Source of the DNA: Ophiosphaerella korrae
Lineage: Eukaryota > Ascomycota > Dothideomycetes > Pleosporales > Phaeosphaeriaceae
Direction: 5' to 3'
Assembly: GCA_028456385.1 (NCBI GenBank)
Contig: JALNQF010000126.1
Span: 1 to 64,000, forward strand
Length of the DNA stretch: 64,000 nt
In this document: positions 36,760 through 47,164 of the stretch, piece by piece
Layout: the number at the start of each line of letters is the position of its first letter
Position numbering within the stretch: the stretch's first letter is position 1
Made by a program: the position numbers and the translations under genes
The notes under the pieces: model-generated
The model's input: only the letters and a program-made list of their open reading frames with translations
Database searches by the model: none
What the model was told of the DNA's origin: nothing

Positions 36760-37629
36760 TTAAAACTTCCCTTTAGCACTCAGTGCCTGTCTCCCAATCT
36801 TTATCATTTCCTCGTTCAAGAGCATTCCCTCTGTGCCCTCAAAGCCATGCACCACTTGATAGAGCATTGCAGCCGATACCTCCTTTATATCAATAGTGCC
36901 AACCAATCCTGTCAGCCATAGGGCTGCTGCAAAAGGACCATGCGAGATCCCTCGTTTACCTGTAATTAATCCTGGTTTGGCAATACACACGCTAATGCTA
37001 TCTTTGTTCTCTGAGGCAAGTTTGAATATCTGGGTTGCAGTCTCACCCTACACATTTGACTCAACAATTTGTTTGGAGCATGGCGGCTACTACTGCCGGC
37101 TATGTTACTTACACGCATCTTTGAATAGTCAACCATAGATTTCGGCATCCACATCTTGGTGTCTTTCCTGTGCGGGTTAGCTGGATCTGACGCAGCAGAA
37201 CCACTCATGTACATAAAACGAAGAGGCTGCTTTGGGCTTGTGTTTGCCTCGAGAATTGCCTTGAACCCTGCTATAGTCTACTCTTGACAGACTTTTCGCA
37301 CCGTCTCAGGTGGCAATGTACGTGCTTTACCAGGCGTGATAGCGACCGTCCTGCGAAGTCAGCAGCAAAGTCTCATTGGCGCTATGTTTGACGCACCAGA
37401 TGCAAGCGTCTGCGCCCTCAAGCCCCTTTCGTACATCTCTTGAGTATAATCCATAATCCGATACAATAACACTTTTCAATTTTGAGGCGTTGACTGCTGG
37501 TATTCCACTGGGGCTCGAGATTGATTCCCGCGCAATGGCCACAACAGATGTGATTGATGGAAGCAAAAGAGCTTGGCGTAGCACTTCCGTGGCGACGAAG
37601 CCAGATGCCCCTGTAATGATCAACTTCAT
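36760..37629 (-). pseudogene. NmrA-like NAD(P)-binding protein with one internal TAG
   Basis: Model complement(join(36760..37047,37113..37350,37397..37629)), 759 nt, 253 codons in one frame with a single TAG at 37278-37280. Motifs: LIITGASGFVATEVLRQAL (Rossmann turn, GxxGxxA), SVVAIAR, then across the first intron IWTVAITPGKARTLP, after the stop TIAGFKAILEA, RFMYMSGSAASDP, VDYSKMRGETATQIFKLA and VCIAKPGLITG. Both introns are GT-AG (46 and 65 nt) and splice in frame. Proteins of this type bind NAD(P) and serve as reductases or redox-dependent regulators. All other parts are intact, so this is a very young pseudogene, a strain-specific null allele, or a base-call error. The stop gives a truncated Rossmann half of about 105 residues. 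Confidence 0.8.
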
Positions 37630-37879
37630 CTTTTTGTTGATATCTTGTGAACATTCTGAGGCTGTCTTTGAAAATGTTGCTGCCTAGTGAGACGGAGTTT
37701 GGCGGATATAGCACCTTATCTCCATCTAAATCATACCTCCACTGTGGGATCACAGGTCTCATACATTTCGTAGGATCGCTATTTGCTTTCTCACACTGTC
37801 TTGCTTTCTTGATGGTTTTATTGATGAGTCTGTATATGTATAAGTGCTTATGGAAAACTCTAGGCATTGCCACCATCTC

Positions 37880-39289
37880 CTACGGTTGCAGTTGCACTGC
37901 TTGCCTCCAAGTCTTCTCAATATCATTTTCATAAATCCATGACATGTCAGATCCACCAGCTTTGATTACCTTGTTCGCAACCTGTTCATCAAATGATGGA
38001 TTTTCGAACTCGGCTAATTTGGCTTTACGACGAATAGCCTCAGCAGCCAAATGCTTGTACATCCGGCTGTAGTACGGCAGCCGTATCGTATTGAACAAAG
38101 AGAGGGCCTTTCCTAGATCATTTTTGTAATGTGCAAGCGCTTGTGCTAGGACCCACCCATCTTCCATTGCAAAGCCGGCACCCGATCCAAATGCACCGGA
38201 AAGCGCGTGGGAAGAATCACCGACGAGCACGATTTTATCATTCCATGCTGTCAATGTGTCGAGTTCGGGTCCTTCAAAAGCAGCGAACTCTCGCCAGCCA
38301 CCATCTGGAACCCGTGCGAGTGCTTCGCGAATCTGTGGGAGATATTCCTGCACCTTTTCAGCACAAAAGACTAATGCAAGAGGACACATATTCTATTGGT
38401 TGCTTACCTTAAAGTGGCCTTCAACGTGTGCATTGTCAACTGGCACACCCCAGCTCACCTTGCTGGCGCTATGAATTGCTGGGTCGTGCCATGCTCTAGC
38501 TGCAATTTCCCAAAGGCCTTCTCCAACTGGAGAGAAGTATACATGGGTAGTAGGGCTATGCCACCACGCGGTATCTTTGAATCGAGGATCAAGATCTTTG
38601 ACGTCATCCCATCTAAGAAGTGTGCGCCAGATCGTGGTACCGGTGAACTTTAGATTGTAGCCTAGCCAGCATGTATCTCTAACAATCTTTCAAATAATTG
38701 AGTCAGCTATGGCTCGTGAAAGACGGTATAAAGAACTCACAGAACGAATGCCGTCTGCTCCAACCACAAGGTCCGTCGTTGCCGAGGTGCCATCTTGGAA
38801 GCATAAGCATACACCGTCTGTTCCGTTGTCCTCGATTTTAGTTAATTTCTTAGACAATTGAATGATATCGGGTCCTATATGAGCGAGCAAAGCCGATTGA
38901 AGCTTCGTACGCTGGGTGCGAATAGGAGGCCTTCCTGATTCATGCCCACTTTTTTCTCGACGATGAAGTTCATCACCAGAGCGACCATTCCTTGATTCAA
39001 GTTTCAGTAACGGCCAGATAACGAGAAACCTCTTTTCTCACATATTTAAGATTTTCCATGTTTCATGGCCGCTGTTCAATGTGTCAGCAACTCCCAGGAG
39101 CTCCAGTACCTTCCAAGAGTTAGACCCAATGCTTATTCCGGCTCCAACTTCGCGCAGCTCTTTCGCTTGCTCATAAATCGAGACTGTAACATGCGGTATT
39201 CTAGAAAGCGCAATAGCAGTGGCCAGCCCACCGGGACCACCTCCAATGATCGCAACTCTAATTGTTAATACAGAAAGATCTACGGTCAT
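37880..39289 (-). CDS. FAD-dependent monooxygenase, salicylate-hydroxylase type, four exons
   Basis: Model complement(join(37880..38353,38408..38686,38741..38990,39042..39289)), 1251 nt, 416 aa, in frame; introns of 51, 54 and 54 nt are all GT-AG. Motifs: the N-terminal FAD-binding VAIIGGGPGGLATAIAL (GxGxxG), the DG motif as DLVVGADGIRS spanning into the next exon, and the GD motif VLVGDSSHALSGAFGSGAGFAMEDG. Length and layout fit single-component class A flavin monooxygenases, which hydroxylate aromatic rings with NAD(P)H; salicylate-like substrates are typical, but the true substrate is not readable. No signal peptide. It lies 250 bp upstream of the NmrA-like gene on the same strand. Intact, unlike the monooxygenase remnant at 33 kb. 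Confidence 0.88.
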
Positions 39290-40104
39290 GTTAGATGAGA
39301 TGTGTAGCTTGAAACTCTTTTGAAGCCATTACAGACATAATATCTTGTCAAAATGTGCGTGCCTTGGTATTATGGTAGTTCATAACCTATGACAAAGCAT
39401 GCGGCTTTCGCAAAACTCGCGAAAATGGCGTGCGAGTGTAGTGGGCTGACCGTTGACCTAATTCACATAAGTAGTTATCGAAACGCCCTCACCACACTGA
39501 GAGGAAGTTGAATTAGTTATTGGAGAACCCTTATTCGTTGCTCACTTCTGTCAAGGGAATTGAATAATACCTAGACGAAATTCGCGAACCACTACCTAGA
39601 GAATGCAGGGTACGACAACCCGCTGAAAGTCCTACTTTAATCGCCGCTATCTAAGAATAGCAATCGAATAAGTCTTGCGAATCTTTTACTTCGCAAGATT
39701 TTACTGCGCGTTTTGATTTTTATCAATAGCGTTGCTAGTCCATCGATTAACATGCAGATCCAAATCAGGCGACAGAAGAAGCGAACGGTCCATCTGTGAC
39801 TTCCAAGTGACCGTCAGCGTTGGTTCTACCTATTTCAACTTTATTGCTTCCTTGACCTCTAAGAAGATCTAGAGACATGTCAAGGAATAACACTTATACC
39901 GACTTGCGTCCTTTTACTAAGACACCAACCTTACGATGTAGATATAACACCTGCCTGTCAGACGGATTCCGGCTTGTCCGGGGCCGGTGAGCCAGTTCGC
40001 CAATTCATTGGTCCTGCCCCACCACTCCACTTTGATTATCCTCCACGCACCTACAGTCACAGCTTCATACATACTTACTTCTAAGAAAGAATTCGGTTAT
40101 AGCG
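39290..40104. other. Intergenic, no gene seen
   Basis: Between the divergent monooxygenase and the HET fragment; it probably includes the monooxygenase promoter. No motif-bearing frame. Confidence 0.5.
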
Positions 40105-40350
40105 ATGCGACTTATCAATGCGAAAACAAGGTTGATCGAAGAATTTCTGGGGGAAAAGATACCACAATATGCCGTCCTCTCTCACACATGGGGCGAGGAA
40201 GAAGTAACCTACCAGGACTATCAGAGAGGGATACACAAGGCAAAGAAAGGTTATAAAAAAATTCGCAATACTTGTCAATTGGCTGTCAAGGAAAACATTC
40301 CGTACGCTTGGGTCGATACCTGTTGCACTATACAGTCCCACCACCGGTGA
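40105..40350 (+). pseudogene. Truncated HET-domain gene fragment
   Basis: 81-codon frame starting MRLINAKTRLIEEFLGE, then the HET signature PQYAVLSHTWGEEEVTYQD, KAKKGYKKIRNTCQLA and YAWVDTCC. The match stops within the WVDTCCID motif, followed by unrelated sequence and a stop. The later HET motif ([10 protein letters not shown]) and any effector or receptor part are missing in all frames. A remnant of an incompatibility-type gene, of a different subtype from the one at 1-3 kb. Confidence 0.8.
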
Positions 40351-42149
40351 CAATGCCCTACAAAAAGGCCGACAGCTGCCGCCGAAAACGACGGAATTTG
40401 TCACTTGGCTTTGATTGCTGCATATGGTTAGCTGTATGCTTGACTGCTTACTCGGTTTTCTAACTGCGCTCGAAGACTTCTTATTTTGTCCCCGATCAGA
40501 ATAGTGCGTCCCTGAAACAGGCACCTGAGCCATGGCTGAGCCAAGCTGTTTTGACGCTCGAGCTTACGCTTACGTGGTGGAAGTTAGTGTTGGTAAGCCC
40601 TTGGACTCATGACAATCTTCACTTATTAACACAGCTTAATGCGCGGTCTGTTGGCTTGGTTTGTTTCTTATAACAGTGAGATATTAAGAGTATGAATGAA
40701 CACGTTGTGAGGCTATTAATCTCATAATTTATCGAGTTCTGACTTACGTTTAACTCTATCCATCTCGATCGTTTATTCAAGGCAGGCAAATACAATCCCT
40801 AAAAATATCATTTCTTCAGAGTAGAGTCGTATTCTGTCCATATCCTTAGGCCTTATTATTATTATCATAATACCGCATGTCAGTTTAAGAATAACATAAT
40901 CTGGAGCAGTAGCTGCAAATCCAAGGGTAGGTGTTAGAAAGGATATGATCGTACGTTTTGACATTCTAGAATAAGATTGCAGGTAGTTCCCCGTCGTGAC
41001 GTTAGAGTGGGAAATTTTGGCTTTTTTCAAATCAGCTTCCTATGATAAAGATTATATCACATCAACATTCAGCGATCCGCTTCCCCAGAATTTGACGTCA
41101 ATCTCGAGTGCTTTATTTAGCCTTATACCACTAGGCGATGTATGCATCCCATCATGTTTGACTCTAGACTGTGTTCGGTAATTTTGCACTAAGCAACTTA
41201 CAGTGGCACAAGTCAGCCTGACGAGCACAAAATGGGGTTAAAGTCCTCCAAGATATTGTAAATAAGTAATATCAGGTAGCTCTCTATGTAAATTAGGCGC
41301 TGCATACGAAAGGATTGACCGATGTCCGCTGTTTAAGATTCATATGATGGTGAATTAGCTCCAGGCGGAGTTCGGCCGTGCCATCAGTCCTGTTATGGCC
41401 GAACTCAGTAAAGTGATTGATCGACGCTCACAATGAGTTAATGTTATTGAATAAACTGTGCCGCGTGAGACATCGGCTCGTCAGCAGCTTTGACAAGCTC
41501 AAACCAATGCAACATTGATTGGCCATCACATAGAGCATAAGAAGTAATTCAGGTATGCATGTCAGCATGCATTCAATCATATTATTTGCCCATGATATTA
41601 GATTGTGTGGTGGAAAGTGGAAGCTTGCAGAACGATCTTTGTGAAAGTGAGAAGTTGATCAGACTACGGTCTAAGTGTAAGACTATGTACGATCAGACCT
41701 ATATACTAGAGGATCGGTGAGACTAATAATCCGGTGTCCGATTACCTTAGTAGGCCATTCTAGGATCGTCTAATCCTCTTCTGGGCACTGTTTTCTGCAA
41801 CACACCCTCTAGGATTGAGGCTTTTCAAGCGTCGATCCTGCTTATTGCTAGTATTTAGTTCGAGTTTTAGTGTTGTTAATCCGTGCTCTTAGCTTGATTT
41901 GTAATTGGTCGAGTTATATGGCTCGTGCTACGCGAGCTAATGTCAGATGAGTTGCACGATCAGATGTGCGATGCGCGATTAGATGCGCGATTAGATGCGA
42001 GATTAGATGCGCGATAGCATGTGCGCAGAGAGGCGCAATAGATTCCGGGTGTACCTAGAATCTGTTGATTGGTTCGCTTAAGCTAGTGCGGCGATCTAAT
42101 TGGCTTGGCGCACGAGCGTGATGATCGCCAAGCTGCCATCTCCGCCGTA
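40351..42149. other. Non-coding flank of the transposon block
   Basis: No gene. It contains a small hairpin (ATGCATG-TCAG-CATGCAT near 41554), a possible 201-bp solo LTR at 41604-41804 (TGTGTGG...CAACACA, no target duplication found, low confidence), and a tandem array of about 12-bp units (GATGCGCGATTA) at about 41964-42016. It is not heavily RIP-mutated. Confidence 0.45.
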
Positions 42150-42596
42150 TGTAACGGGGTCACCTGTTGTCGACTACAAGTGACCTCTAGGAGGGGGGTA
42201 TAGTAGATTGAAAGTTGATAACTAAGGTGCGTGTAGTAATCAAGCAATAAACTTGTAAACAATAGAGTAATTCTTGCGATGTCAATGTATTGTCGCTCTT
42301 AGTTAGAGATTAGATTACCGATACCATCCTAATAATGCGCATTGCTACTAACTATATACCTATGTTTATATATAATCTATAGTATAGACCTATAGATCTT
42401 TAATCTATTACTCTATTATACAGATCTATAGATTACTCCTAATCTATCGCTCGTAACTATAGATCGCCTATATTACGTATCCTAATTGTAGGTTATTTCC
42501 TAATCTAGGTTATTACCCTACTTATCCTATACTTTGTTAGCACTTAAGTTAAGACTAATTAATTCTATCTTAACTTCTCTTATTATATCTATAACA
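42150..42596 (-). repeat. LTR of Gypsy element A (447 bp)
   Basis: In the minus orientation it begins TGTTATAG and ends GGGGTCACC's complement with terminal GTTACA, i.e. TG...CA ends. It aligns with the LTRs of element B, sharing the internal stretch AATCTAATCTCTAAC and the end CCGTTACA. The outer 200 bp (42150-42350) keep normal base composition, while the inner part is TpA-rich. Confidence 0.85.
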
Positions 42597-45500
42597 CTAT
42601 TCCTCCCTTTAGGTAAGTTCTTATTCTCTTATCTTAAGGCTAAAGTTATTAATCCTATTTCTTTATTAATATTAAGTTCTTTATTCTCTCTTTCTATACC
42701 TACTAAATCTACCCTTTATTATCTTTAGTTAGTAGATTGTATACTATATAGGAGTATTAAATATTTCTCTACTCTTATTACTAATCTCTTAAAACTAAAT
42801 CTATTTATTATATTTCTATAAATAATAGTTAGGCCTATAAGCTATATATCTATATAAACGTCTATAGTTAATATAATATTTCTAGGGTTTCTATAGCTAA
42901 ATATAGGTGTATTATAGTTACTTCTATATTTAGGCTAAGTAATAATAGGGAAAGCTATTAACTATACTAAAGAGAAATTACTATTAGAAATTACAAATAC
43001 TAAAGCTAAACGTAATTAAATTCTAAGTATATAAGTAAAATATTACGCGTATTTAGTACGTCTTTAAAAGATAAAAGCGAATAATAATAAGAAGTTAAAC
43101 GTATAGTTAAAGGCTCTTAAAGCTAAGCTTAACTTAGAGGAAGCTATTAAGGCTACTCTAGCTCCTCCCTTAGTATACGTTCTTAGCGCCTCTCTATTTA
43201 TTACTAGTAGCGTTAGTTTTCTTAGTTTACTACTAAGTAGCTTAGAAGATTTTAACTTTAGAAGTCTTCTAGTTTCTTAAAGTAATTAATGTTATCTTCT
43301 AGTTCTTATATATCTTCTTATAGTTACTTTCTCTTATTAGTACCTATCTATTTTACTAAGTAGTAGTTCCTTCTATTATAGAATTAGTACTATAAGATTT
43401 TCTTTACTTCTTAGTTTTTTTATTCTCTATACGTATCTACTTTATATACTAGTAGTTCTACTTCTTATAGTACTTTCTCTAGTAGTACTATATAGAATAT
43501 TAGGTATATCCTTATCTTATCTAGTAGTATTAGTTTAAATATAACTAGTATAACTTTCTTCTCTACTTTATATAGTCTTATATTTACGTAATCTAGTTTT
43601 AAACTTAGTTATTTACTCTTAATATATTTTTATACTAACTATACTTTTTCCTTTTCTTTAAATTAGGGTGTCTCTTAGTATTTCTTATTATAGTACTTTA
43701 CTATTTAATCTTATAGGAACTCTATATCTTATTATAGCTAATTATATATCTCTTTTAATTTATTAGTAAAGTTTTCTCTTTTTAGAGACTAAGATACTTT
43801 AATTCTTAGTATCTAGTATATATTAAAGTTAAATCTATAGTTTATAAAGAAAAGTAATAATCTTATTACTATATTCTTTACGATATTATATACTAGCTAT
43901 ACTATAGGTAGTAGCTATACCTAATTGTTCTAGTTATAGTTAAAGTAGTATCTTAAGTACTACTTTACTATTTAATTTATACGTTCTAACTATCTATCTA
44001 TCTATAGGTAATATACTATTAATATTCTTTATTTAGCTCTTAATATTACTATTATTATTCTCTATAGTTTTAATATAAATCTTATATCTCTATCTATAAT
44101 AATCTTATCTAAGATACTATACTAGCTAACTATAGTTACTAGGACCTAGTATATAGTTACTTCTATCCTACTTTTCTCTTTATATAGTCTAAAGTATAAG
44201 TACTTTATTAGCTTATCTACTATTATTAAGATTCTATTATACTAAACTCCTAATATTAAGTCTTTTAACTTAGGTAACTTTATAATAAAGTTTATTGTAA
44301 TAACTCTCTAGAGTTATTCTAGTATTTTAACTAGTTATAGTATTCTATATAGCGTATATTTATTATACTTATTTCTATAATATTCTATTCAATCTTATAG
44401 TACTTTTATTACTAGTTATCTTACTTTTAGGATATAGTAGTCTCTTAAAAGCCTATCTAATATTTTATTAATACTCTAGTATCTATATACTAGTAGTTTA
44501 TAAAACTATTATATAAACTCTCTTAATATTTTACTTAAAATATATAATCTTTTATAAGCTTTTATAAGTTATTCTTAAATCTTAAGTTTTTTTATTTCTT
44601 TAGAAGCTTTTTACGTTTCCTCTTAAATCTATTTATTTAGCTTACTACTCTTTTTCTTAAGTATTATAGCTATTCTAAGTATATTTAGGACTAAATATAT
44701 ATTTTTATTCTTAACTAGAACTATACTAGTAGTATTTACTTCTTTTTATAAATCTAGTCTTCTACTTAAAGTATCTACTAACTAATTATCTTTCTCTTTT
44801 ATATATATAATCTTAAGATTAAATATTAATAAGTATTTCTACAATATTATATAGTATTATAATAAGTCTTTATTTATTATAAATTCTATAAGATTCTTAT
44901 AGTCTATATAAACCTTTATTTAATACTTTACTCCTTATAAGTATACTCTTTACTACTTAGATACTTTATAGATTACTAGTATTTCCTTATTATAAATTAG
45001 GTAGTAAAGCTCTACTAGCTTTATTTTCTTAGAAAAGTATTTAACTAAGTATTTTTACTTAATAACCTAGTCTTCTTATATTAGTACTATTCTATAGACT
45101 AAGTTTAATATATCTATCTTTACTATTACTAGTAGGTCGAGGTTATATAGTCTAATAACTAGGTTTTCTATAAACTTTTATTTAATCTAGTTAAATACAT
45201 TATTATATTCCGAAGTCTATTTAAATAGTATATCTTTCTTTATAAGTTTTATTAAAAGTTCTATTAATTTAAACTATTTTATTATTAGCTTTCTATAGAA
45301 GTTTCCTAGTCTATAAAACTACTATACTTCTTATAAGTTCTTTAGTATTAGCTATTCCTAGATTTCTTTAATCTTACTTAAGTTAATCTATATTTTTCCT
45401 AGTTCTATAATAAATCTAAAGAAGTCTATTTCTTTTATATTAAACTTTTATTTCTTTATCTTAAAGAATAATTTATTCTTTACTAGTCTTTCTAGCACCT

Positions 45501-46589
45501 TATATACATATTATACGTGTTCTTCTTCTAATTCTAAAAATATAAGAATATTATCTAAGTATATAAATATAAATACGTTTAAGTACTCTTTTAGGACTAT
45601 ATTAATTTTTTCTTAGAACGCTACTAGTATATTTATTAATCTAAAGAGTATAACTATATATTTAAATAGTTTATATTGCGTTTAGAATACTATTTTTTAT
45701 TTATTATTTTTTTAATTCTAATCTAATAGTAAGTATTCTAAATATCTAGCTTTATAAAGATTTAAGCTTTTTATAGCCTATCTTATATCTTATCTATATA
45801 TAGTAAGAAGTACTAGTTTTTATCTATAATTACGTTTATCCTTCTAAAGTCTATATAGAGTTTTTTATTACTTATTTTTTTCTTATCTATAAATTAAAGT
45901 CTATATACTACTAAAAACTAAAAGTTTTATATCTATCTCTTATTATTATATTTTTCATAAACGCTTACTTAATTTTTAACTCTTCTTCTATTTTTTAGTA
46001 GACTAGGCTCTAGCTTATATTCTTTCCTTCTTTTAAGTTTATTACTAAGTCCTATAGCTAATATTCTAGAAAGTAGTTATTAGGTTCTATAAGTTACTTT
46101 TCTTATATCTTATATTCTTCTAGGAACTCTCCTTTATATATACTTATATTAGCTTTTAATATATTTTTCTTAGAGTAGCTAATTCTCTTTATTCTCTAAT
46201 TAATTCTTAAGTTAGTTAATTATAACTATAGTATTCCTAATATAATATCTTATTTATTATTAATTTTTATTATATCTATAACTATATTCTTAATCTTTAG
46301 TCATTTTAGCTCTAATATAGAAAGTACTATTTTAAACCTTATAAGTTCTTAGAATAGTTTTCCTTTAATTATACTTAACTACTAAAGGTATTTCTTTATT
46401 ATATATTTTAATATTTAGTTTTCTATAAAGTTTTATAATATAAAGTTCTTTATACCTCTAGTAATAATTATAATTTATACTTTTTTTTCTTAGTATATTT
46501 CTTCTTTTGTAATATATAAGCCTATTATACCTTCTAGCTTTTTTTCTTTTAGCTATTTTATAAATCTACTACTTTATTAGATCTACTAC
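42597..46589 (-). mobile_element. Element A: RIP-degraded Ty3/Gypsy pol, 5'-truncated
   Basis: Reads from right to left on the minus strand: end of the protease region, reverse transcriptase, RNase H, integrase, then the LTR at 42150-42596. It is colinear with the pol part of element B over its whole length (for example 43921-44010 is the reverse complement of about 51900-51990). The reverse transcriptase YLDD box is at 45547-45561 and reads YLDNI after G-to-A change. No open frame survives. gag is missing; at 46590 the sequence joins the 5' LTR of element C. Confidence 0.85.
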
Positions 46590-46715
46590 TATTATAGAGG
46601 TAATAAGAGAAATTAGATTAGAACTAATTAGTTCTAACTTAAGTGCTAACAAAGTATAGGATAAGTAGGGTAATAACCTAGACTAGGAGATAAATTACAA
46701 TCTAGATACGTAATA

Positions 46716-47164
46716 TATTATAGTAGTAACAGAAGAAAACTAAAAAGAACTAATTAACCCTAATATAGAAGATAACAACACGTACGATCTATAGGACAAC
46801 AAAGTTAATTAGGAGGTTAACTATAATAGAGACACGTAATAACTTTATAGCTTTATAAGGCTTGGCGCCTATAAAGCTATAAAGCTAGTAGTTATAGAAC
46901 TTTATAGCTTAATAAGGCTTAGCACCTATAAAGCTATAAAGTTAATAAAATATTATAGGTATATAATTAGTAGTAATGCGCATCGTTAGGATAGTATTAG
47001 TAATCTAATCTCTAACCTAGAACGCTAATACTTAATATTGTATATACAAATTAACTATTATTTATAGTTATTACTAATTACAATATAAGCTTTTGTTATT
47101 AACTCTTAATCTACTAATACCTAGAAGAGGTTATTAGAAAGTTTACTCTAGTAACCTTGTTACA
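46716..47164 (+). repeat. 5' LTR of element B
   Basis: Begins TATTATAG (RIP form of TGTTATAG) and ends TTGTTACA. It holds a 57-bp tandem duplication around the TTTATAGCTTTATAAGGCTT motif that the 3' LTR lacks. Confidence 0.88.

Noticed and set aside
36760..39289. A small intron removing the TAG of the NmrA-like gene
   Set aside because: No GT-AG pair of usual size around 37278 keeps the frame on both sides; the candidates are 24-44 nt or shift the phase.
41604..41804. Copia-type solo LTR
   Set aside because: The ends (TGTGTGG...CAACACA) look suitable, but there is no target duplication and no second copy, so it is only mentioned in the flank description.
42534..42728. 64-codon frame in the AT-rich block
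   Set aside because: It lies on the wrong strand across the LTR of element A and its flank; Leu/Ile/Ser-rich by base composition only.
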